Source of the DNA: Minisyncoccota bacterium
Lineage (GTDB): Bacteria; Patescibacteriota; Minisyncoccia; Minisyncoccales; Minisyncoccaceae
Assembly (NCBI GenBank): GCA_028708155.1
Contig: JAQVZN010000018.1
Coordinates: forward strand, 1 to 10,319
Length of the DNA stretch: 10,319 nucleotides
Direction: 5' to 3'
The position numbers and the translations under genes are program-made. Positions 7,007 to 10,319 of this stretch are shown here, piece after piece. The notes under the pieces are model-generated. The model did no database searches. It had not been told where the DNA came from and saw only the letters and a program-made list of their open reading frames with translations. The stretch's first letter is position 1. Each line of letters opens with the position of its first letter.

Positions 7007-8161
7007 ATGAAAAACTTAAAAGAAATTAATGTTGATAATAAAAAAGTTTTAGTAAGAGTAGATTTTAATGTTCCTTTGACTTCTGAATTAGAAGTGAGCG
7101 ACACTTTTCGTATTGAGGCACATCTTGAAACTATTAAATATTTAAAAGACAATAATGCTAAAATTATACTAATTAGTCACTTAGGTAATCCTAAAGGAAG
7201 AGAAGTAGGGCTTTCTTTAAAACCAGTGGCTAAAAAACTAGAAGAAATTTCATCTTTCAAAGTTAATTTTGTAGAAGATACTTTGGGGGACAAAGTTAAT
7301 AGTGCCATAAATGAAATGGAAGCAGGAGATATTCTTCTTTTGGAGAACGTAAGATTTTACAAAGAAGAGGAAGAAAACAATAGTGAGTTTGCTGCTTCTT
7401 TGGCAAGGTTAGGAGATATTTTTGTTCAAGACGCTTTTTCTGTTTGTCATAGAGACCATGCTTCTGTTTCTCAAATCTCGAGCTTTATAGAGTCATATGC
7501 GGGGCTTTTACTTGAGAAAGAGGTAAGAGTTTTAGATTCAGTAAACGAAGGGGTTAAAAGGCCTTTTGTGGCTGTAATTGGAGGAGCAAAGATATTAAAC
7601 AAGACAAGTGTTATTGAGAATTTTTTAGATAAGGCCGATGTTATTCTTTTAGGAGGAATGGTTGCAAATACTGTACTTAATTTTAAAGAAATTTACGGCG
7701 AAATAAAAGACAAAGAAGTTTTTGAAGCTATTAAAAATATAGATTTTGAAAGTCCTAAAGTTATTGTTCCTATTGATGGAATAATTTCTAGAGAAAATTT
7801 TTCTAGAGTAGGCGGAGTGGAAACGATTAAAGAAGGAGAGGATATTGTTGATATTGGACCAGAGACAATTGAATATTATAAAGCTATTATTAAAAAAGCA
7901 AAGACAGTTGTTTGGAACGGTCCTATGGGAAAAATAGAAAGCGAAATTTCTGCTAAAGGGACTGAAGCAATAGCACGAATTATTTCTTCTCAAAATAATT
8001 ATTCTGTTGTTGGAGGAGGAGAAACAGTTGATTTTATTAATAGTAAAAATATGAGAAAAGAGTTTAGTTTTATTTCAAGTGGAGGTGGAGCAATGCTTGA
8101 TTATATTTCAGGCAAAAAACTTCCTGGAATAGAGGCTCTTAATAAACATTATGAAAGATAA
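7007..8161 (+). CDS. pgk: Phosphoglycerate kinase, divergent
   Basis: Glycolytic enzyme that transfers phosphate between 1,3-bisphosphoglycerate and ADP to make 3-phosphoglycerate and ATP. Recognisable motifs of the 384-aa protein are RVDFNVPL at 17-24, SHLGNPKGR at 57-65, LLENVRF at 111-117, FVQDAFSVCHRDHAS at 139-153, GGAKILNK at 192-199, WNGPMG at 303-308, GGGET at 337-341 and SSGGGAMLDY at 358-367. Several usually fixed residues differ: NDAFGTAHR is read as QDAFSVCHR, AKVSDK as AKILNK, GGGDT as GGGET, and the acidic residue after WNGPMG is displaced. The nucleotide-binding lysine K195 and phosphate-binding arginines are kept, so it is probably active. It is slightly short of the usual 390-400 aa. 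It sits 10 nt after the ATPase and overlaps the next gene by 11 nt. Its place behind a secretion-type pair has no obvious metabolic logic. Confidence 0.95.
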   Translation: MKNLKEINVDNKKVLVRVDFNVPLTSELEVSDTFRIEAHLETIKYLKDNNAKIILISHLGNPKGREVGLSLKPVAKKLEEISSFKVNFVEDTLGDKVNSAINEMEAGDILLLENVRFYKEEEENNSEFAASLARLGDIFVQDAFSVCHRDHASVSQISSFIESYAGLLLEKEVRVLDSVNEGVKRPFVAVIGGAKILNKTSVIENFLDKADVILLGGMVANTVLNFKEIYGEIKDKEVFEAIKNIDFESPKVIVPIDGIISRENFSRVGGVETIKEGEDIVDIGPETIEYYKAIIKKAKTVVWNGPMGKIESEISAKGTEAIARIISSQNNYSVVGGGETVDFINSKNMRKEFSFISSGGGAMLDYISGKKLPGIEALNKHYER

Positions 8162-9320
8162 GATTAGGAACATTGAAAAGGCTGCTCTTAGAATCAAAGA
8201 AGCTGTTTTAAAAGAAGAGCAGATTTTTATTTATGGTGATTCTGATATGGATGGAGTAACTTCTGTTGTTATATTAGAAGAAGCTATCAATAATTTAGCT
8301 TCTTTAAATAGAAAAAAGATTCCTAAAATTGTTGTTGCTTTTCCGGATAGAAATAATGAGGGTTATGGATTAAATAAAAAAGCCCTTACTTTTTTAAATA
8401 AAAAAAAGGGTAATAAAAAAGTTCTTTTGATTACTCTCGATTGTGGAATAACTAATGTTTCTGAAGTAAAAGAGGCGAATAAAATGGGTTTTGAGGTAAT
8501 GATTGTTGATCATCATAAGGTTTTAGAAGAAATTCCTGAAGCAAAGATAATAGTTGATCCAAAACATCCATTAGATAAATCTTACTTCAAAGAATATGCT
8601 AACGCGGGGCTTACTTTTAAATTAGTAGAAGAATTGCTTGAAGATAAAATGTCTTCTTATTTAAAAAGTGATTTTATAGAGCTTGTTATGCTTGCTACAA
8701 TTGCTGATATGATGGTTGAAGAGGAAGAAAATCAAAAATGGATTTATGAAGGATTGGCTAATTTAGAAAATACTCAAAGACCAGCTATTTTAGCTTGCGT
8801 AAAAGTTTTAGATCCTGTTTCTTCAAAAAGGGAATTAGTTGGGAAAATAATTTCTATTTTTAACACAATTAAAATGGAGGATCATAAAATAATTACTTAT
8901 GATTTTATAAAATCTAATAACTCTGAAAAAGCAGAAGATATAGCGAGAGAATTACTTATGGATTCAGAAGAAAGGCAGGCAGAAATTAGAGCTTTAACAG
9001 AGAATTTAAAAGAAGAACTAAAATCTAGCCAATTAAATATTGTTTTTGAAGGATCTAAAAATTATAGACCAGACTATTTAGGTGCTGTAGCTTCTAGGCT
9101 TGTCGGTTATTTTAATAAGCCAGTTTTTATTTATTCTCAGAAGAAAAACTTAAGTAGGGGAACGGTTAGAGTCCCTAAAGGAATAGATGCGGTTAAGGCA
9201 ATGAGTTCTTGTAAAGATATTCTGGTTGTTTACGGAGGACATGCACCAGCTGCTGGATTTACAATTAAGAATGATAAATTAGAAGAATTTAAAGAAAGGT
9301 TAATTAAATATTTTAAATAA
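8151..9320 (+). CDS. RecJ-like DHH/DHHA1 single-strand exonuclease, minimal form
   Basis: A 389-aa member of the DHH phosphoesterase family. Manganese-ligand motifs are in RecJ order: YGDSDMDG at 28-35 (D30, D32, D34), LDCG at 96-99 (D97), VDHH at 119-122, and LATIAD at 181-186 (D186). The C-terminal DHHA1 domain shows LGAVASRLVGYF at 310-321 and the substrate-binding GGHAPAAG at 362-369. RecJ degrades single-stranded DNA 5' to 3' in repair and recombination. E. coli RecJ is 577 aa; this protein stops right after DHHA1 and lacks the C-terminal OB-fold region, so it could also be a nano-RNase or oligonucleotidase relative. The RecJ-type first motif favours a DNA exonuclease. The start codon lies inside the end of pgk (11-nt overlap, shifted frame), which predicts translational coupling. 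A hairpin terminator follows the stop. Confidence 0.88.
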   Translation: MKDKIRNIEKAALRIKEAVLKEEQIFIYGDSDMDGVTSVVILEEAINNLASLNRKKIPKIVVAFPDRNNEGYGLNKKALTFLNKKKGNKKVLLITLDCGITNVSEVKEANKMGFEVMIVDHHKVLEEIPEAKIIVDPKHPLDKSYFKEYANAGLTFKLVEELLEDKMSSYLKSDFIELVMLATIADMMVEEEENQKWIYEGLANLENTQRPAILACVKVLDPVSSKRELVGKIISIFNTIKMEDHKIITYDFIKSNNSEKAEDIARELLMDSEERQAEIRALTENLKEELKSSQLNIVFEGSKNYRPDYLGAVASRLVGYFNKPVFIYSQKKNLSRGTVRVPKGIDAVKAMSSCKDILVVYGGHAPAAGFTIKNDKLEEFKERLIKYFK

Positions 9321-9324
9321 AAAT

Positions 9325-9353
9325 AGCAATCAGATTAATTCCGATTGCTTTTT
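9325..9353. terminator. Bidirectional intrinsic terminator between the operon and the 46-aa gene
   Basis: Stem AGCAATC (9325-9331) with GATTGCT (9343-9349) around an 11-nt loop, followed on the + strand by a T tract (9349-9353). On the - strand the same hairpin is followed by ATTTTTATTT, so it can serve both the RecJ-like gene and the convergent 46-aa gene, which stops at 9361. Confidence 0.82.
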
Positions 9354-9360
9354 ATTGACT

Positions 9361-9501
9361 TTAAACAAAGTCAGCTATACCTTCTTGAGCTCTTTCTAGA
9401 GCTTTTCTTTTTGCCTCTGGCGTATGTTCTTCTGGTCTGTTTGAGTTTGTTGCGACGATACTGCCATCTGGCTTTATTTCAGAGCTTGTAATTACTCTCA
9501 T
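9361..9501 (-). CDS. Unrecognised 46-aa protein, predicted leaderless
   Basis: Starts ATG at 9501-9499, stops TAA at 9363-9361. The protein begins MRVITSSEIKPDGSIVATNS and ends in a charged, helix-forming segment (PEAKRKALERAQEGIADFV at about 28-46). It has no membrane helix, signal peptide or cysteine. The N-terminal half could form a beta hairpin around the KPDGS turn. I recognise no family. Evidence that it is real: a strong extended -10 promoter placed exactly at the ATG, a terminator just past the stop, and fit between neighbours with no other gene on either strand. Its very short length means the coding call rests on this context; a small RNA with a chance frame is the alternative. Confidence 0.62.
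   Translation of the reverse strand: MRVITSSEIKPDGSIVATNSNRPEEHTPEAKRKALERAQEGIADFV
9388..9412 (+). terminator. Possible backup terminator inside the antisense of the 46-aa gene
   Basis: Stem AGCTCT (9388-9393), loop TTCT, stem AGAGCT (9398-9403), then TTTCTTTTT. On the + strand it has the form of an intrinsic terminator and would stop readthrough from the RecJ-like operon before it crosses the rest of the small gene. The bases also encode the KALERAQ segment of that gene, so chance is possible. Confidence 0.35.
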
Positions 9502-9510
9502 ACTAAAATA

Positions 9511-9539
9511 ATCTTAACATAAAAGATTAATTTTGTCAA
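9511..9539 (-). promoter_or_regulatory. Extended -10 promoter for the 46-aa gene
   Basis: On the - strand: -35 TTGACA (9539-9534), 17-nt spacer, TGT then -10 TAAGAT (9516-9511). The predicted start at about 9504 is 0-3 nt before the ATG at 9501, so the transcript is leaderless or nearly so. Confidence 0.72.
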
Positions 9540-9554
9540 TAGATTTGTAAATTA

Positions 9555-9583
9555 AACAAAAAGAGACTAAAAATTAGTCTCCG
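9555..9583 (-). terminator. Rho-independent terminator of the 176-aa gene
   Basis: Perfect 8-bp stem GAGACTAA/TTAGTCTC (9563-9570 and 9574-9581) with a 3-nt loop. On the - strand it is followed by TTTTTGTTT. It begins about 6 nt beyond the TAA stop of the 176-aa gene. Confidence 0.85.
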
Positions 9584-9586
9584 CTC

Positions 9587-10117
9587 TTATGTACTATTTC
9601 TTGCGGAATAGTTCAGAAGAGCTTTGTTTATACATGCGGCATCAAGGTCTAATAAGTCTTGAGGGGAGAGGGTACGAATAACCTTTTCATCAAAGAGTCC
9701 AATACTCACAATCTTAGTTGTTATTTCCTTTGTGTACTTGATCCTTCTTGCTTTCCCTTGGAAATTTTTGAGAGCAATGATAGCTTCTCTGTTTCCAACT
9801 TTTCCAGTCATTTCTATGATAGCGCATCTGATAGAGCGACATTTTGTTTCGAGAAGAATTGGGTTATACAGCAATTCTTCTAACAAGCTAGAACATTCCG
9901 GCGTTGCGAAATGTGTCATTGCGGACAACAAGCAGAAAGAATTAGTACTGTTAACTTTTTCTCTTGATATGCGTCTTCTGTATGTTTTAAGCAGTGCCGC
10001 AGAAACTACTTCTTTCGGAATGTCCTTGTTCCCAACAAGAATGTTCCTTAACTTGTAGTAGTCTTCTATTTTGCAGTCGGCGATTTGGTGTACGGTGTTT
10101 AACACGAATGAATCCAT
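9587..10117 (-). CDS. Orphan all-helical protein, possibly HEAT-like
   Basis: A 176-aa protein of unknown function. It is soluble, with no signal or membrane segment, and reads as consecutive amphipathic helices. The stretch 76-120 (SSLLEELLYNPILLE ... REAIIALKNFQ) has the paired-helix look of a HEAT or ARM repeat, but no repeat can be proven by eye. It has five or more cysteines, scattered and not in metal-binding pairs. It is a single-gene unit with its own promoter, a clear Shine-Dalgarno (AGAGGT, 7 nt before the ATG) and its own terminator. Base composition differs: three sampled 60-base stretches gave 35-42% GC against 17-35% in three stretches from neighbouring genes, and it uses CGC arginine codons where neighbours favour AGA. 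Together these suggest an accessory or recently acquired gene. Two + strand frames overlapping it have no start signal and are not credible. Confidence 0.78.
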   Translation of the reverse strand: MDSFVLNTVHQIADCKIEDYYKLRNILVGNKDIPKEVVSAALLKTYRRRISREKVNSTNSFCLLSAMTHFATPECSSLLEELLYNPILLETKCRSIRCAIIEMTGKVGNREAIIALKNFQGKARRIKYTKEITTKIVSIGLFDEKVIRTLSPQDLLDLDAACINKALLNYSARNST

Positions 10118-10124
10118 TTTCTTT

Positions 10125-10132
10125 ACCTCTTT
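10125..10132 (-). promoter_or_regulatory. Shine-Dalgarno of the 176-aa gene
   Basis: AAAGAGGT on the - strand, 7 nt before the ATG at 10117. It is the only clear Shine-Dalgarno in the window and fixes the start of this gene. Confidence 0.75.
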
Positions 10133-10165
10133 GAAATTTAAGCCACTGTAAAAGTAACTGTTAAT

Positions 10166-10194
10166 ATTATATAATAATTTATATAAAATGTCAA
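10166..10194 (-). promoter_or_regulatory. Perfect-consensus sigma-70 promoter of the 176-aa gene
   Basis: On the - strand: -35 TTGACA (10194-10189), exactly 17 nt, and -10 TATAAT (10171-10166). The predicted start near 10159 gives an untranslated leader of about 40 nt. The -35 begins only a few bases after the rnpB terminator's T run. Confidence 0.88.
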
Positions 10195-10197
10195 TAG

Positions 10198-10221
10198 AAA
10201 AACCTGCTTTTGGCAGGTTTT
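10198..10221 (-). terminator. Intrinsic terminator downstream of rnpB
   Basis: Perfect 9-bp stem AAAACCTGC (10199-10207) with GCAGGTTTT (10213-10221), 5-nt loop. On the - strand it is followed by TTTTT then C. It lies a few bases past the expected 3' end of the RNase P RNA. Confidence 0.85.
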
Positions 10222-10226
10222 ATAAC

Positions 10227-10319
10227 TAAGCAAGTCTATAAGCCGAATTCTGTTTAGGTGATCATCTATCTGAGACTTAAATTGCTTTAAGCCTTAAGCG
10301 AACTACTTTTTCCTTTGTA
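10227..10319 (-). ncRNA. rnpB: RNase P RNA, 3' end only (runs off the window)
   Basis: The catalytic RNA that removes the 5' leader of pre-tRNAs. On the - strand the bases around 10238-10275 read AGATAGATGATCACC, then ACAGAATTCGGCTTAT, matching the universally conserved 3' part of bacterial RNase P RNA (E. coli has AGATGAATGAC and ACAGAACCCGGCTTAT). About 90 nt of an expected 300-400 are present; the 5' part and specificity domain lie to the right. The exact 3' end is uncertain by several bases; I place it just before the terminator hairpin. The block GACTTGCTT after GGCTTATA should pair with the unseen 5' end to form helix P1. Confidence 0.9.

Noticed and set aside
7649..7993. A 114-aa - strand frame within pgk.
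   Set aside because: It is rich in Asn, Phe and Ser, typical of antisense reading of AT-rich coding DNA, and lies wholly opposite conserved PGK motifs.
9354..9382. TTGACT, 17 nt, TACCTT on the + strand after the operon terminator.
   Set aside because: The -10 matches poorly, no + strand gene follows, and the sequence is explained by the 3' end of the 46-aa gene.
9659..10058. Two + strand frames (74 and 108 aa) overlapping the 176-aa gene.
   Set aside because: They lie opposite a gene that has a promoter, Shine-Dalgarno and terminator, have no initiation signals of their own and show low-complexity, unconvincing composition.
1..10319. CRISPR arrays, tRNA genes and insertion sequences.
   Set aside because: No direct-repeat series, tRNA cloverleaf or transposase or terminal inverted repeat was seen on either strand.

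Overview
The window is AT-rich DNA that looks like a member of the Candidate Phyla Radiation (Patescibacteria), most likely a Parcubacteria-type lineage. This placement is inferred from gene content and style: a compact SecD/SecF pair, a sigma-region-4 protein with winged-helix domains, a membrane protein paired with a VirD4/TraG-like ATPase, divergent phosphoglycerate kinase, a minimal RecJ-like nuclease, 4-11 nt gene junctions and almost no Shine-Dalgarno sequences. One gene ends in TGA and the others in TAA, and no reading frame needs TGA as a sense codon, so the standard bacterial code fits.

Layout of the + strand. An HD-domain phosphohydrolase (1-639) is followed by secD (673-2070) and secF (2075-2965), closed by an intrinsic terminator. 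secD has its own sigma-70-type promoter, whose -35 box overlaps the HD gene's stop codon. A second promoter at 3008-3036 then drives a tight five-gene run: a sigma-4/winged-helix regulator (3043-4086), a membrane-anchored protein (4091-5392), a VirD4/TraG-like ATPase with a C-terminal zinc ribbon (5398-6996), pgk (7007-8161) and a RecJ-like DHH nuclease (8151-9320). A terminator that looks bidirectional ends the run.

Layout of the - strand, read right to left. The 3' end of RNase P RNA (rnpB) enters from the right edge and stops at a hairpin terminator. Next is a perfect-consensus promoter with a Shine-Dalgarno-led orphan gene for a 176-aa helical protein and its terminator. Last comes a strong extended -10 promoter on a 46-aa gene not covered by any obvious family.

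The main points of interest are: (1) three promoters (secD, 3043, the 46-aa gene) with TTGACA and 17-bp spacing that place the start codon at or within about 3 nt of the predicted transcription start, so the mRNAs are probably leaderless; (2) a SecF in which the proton-relay aspartate of transmembrane segment 4 is asparagine; (3) a regulator made of sigma region 4 plus winged-helix modules, heading an operon with an uncharacterised membrane protein/ATPase pair that has no visible conjugation partners; and (4) the unknown 46-aa gene.
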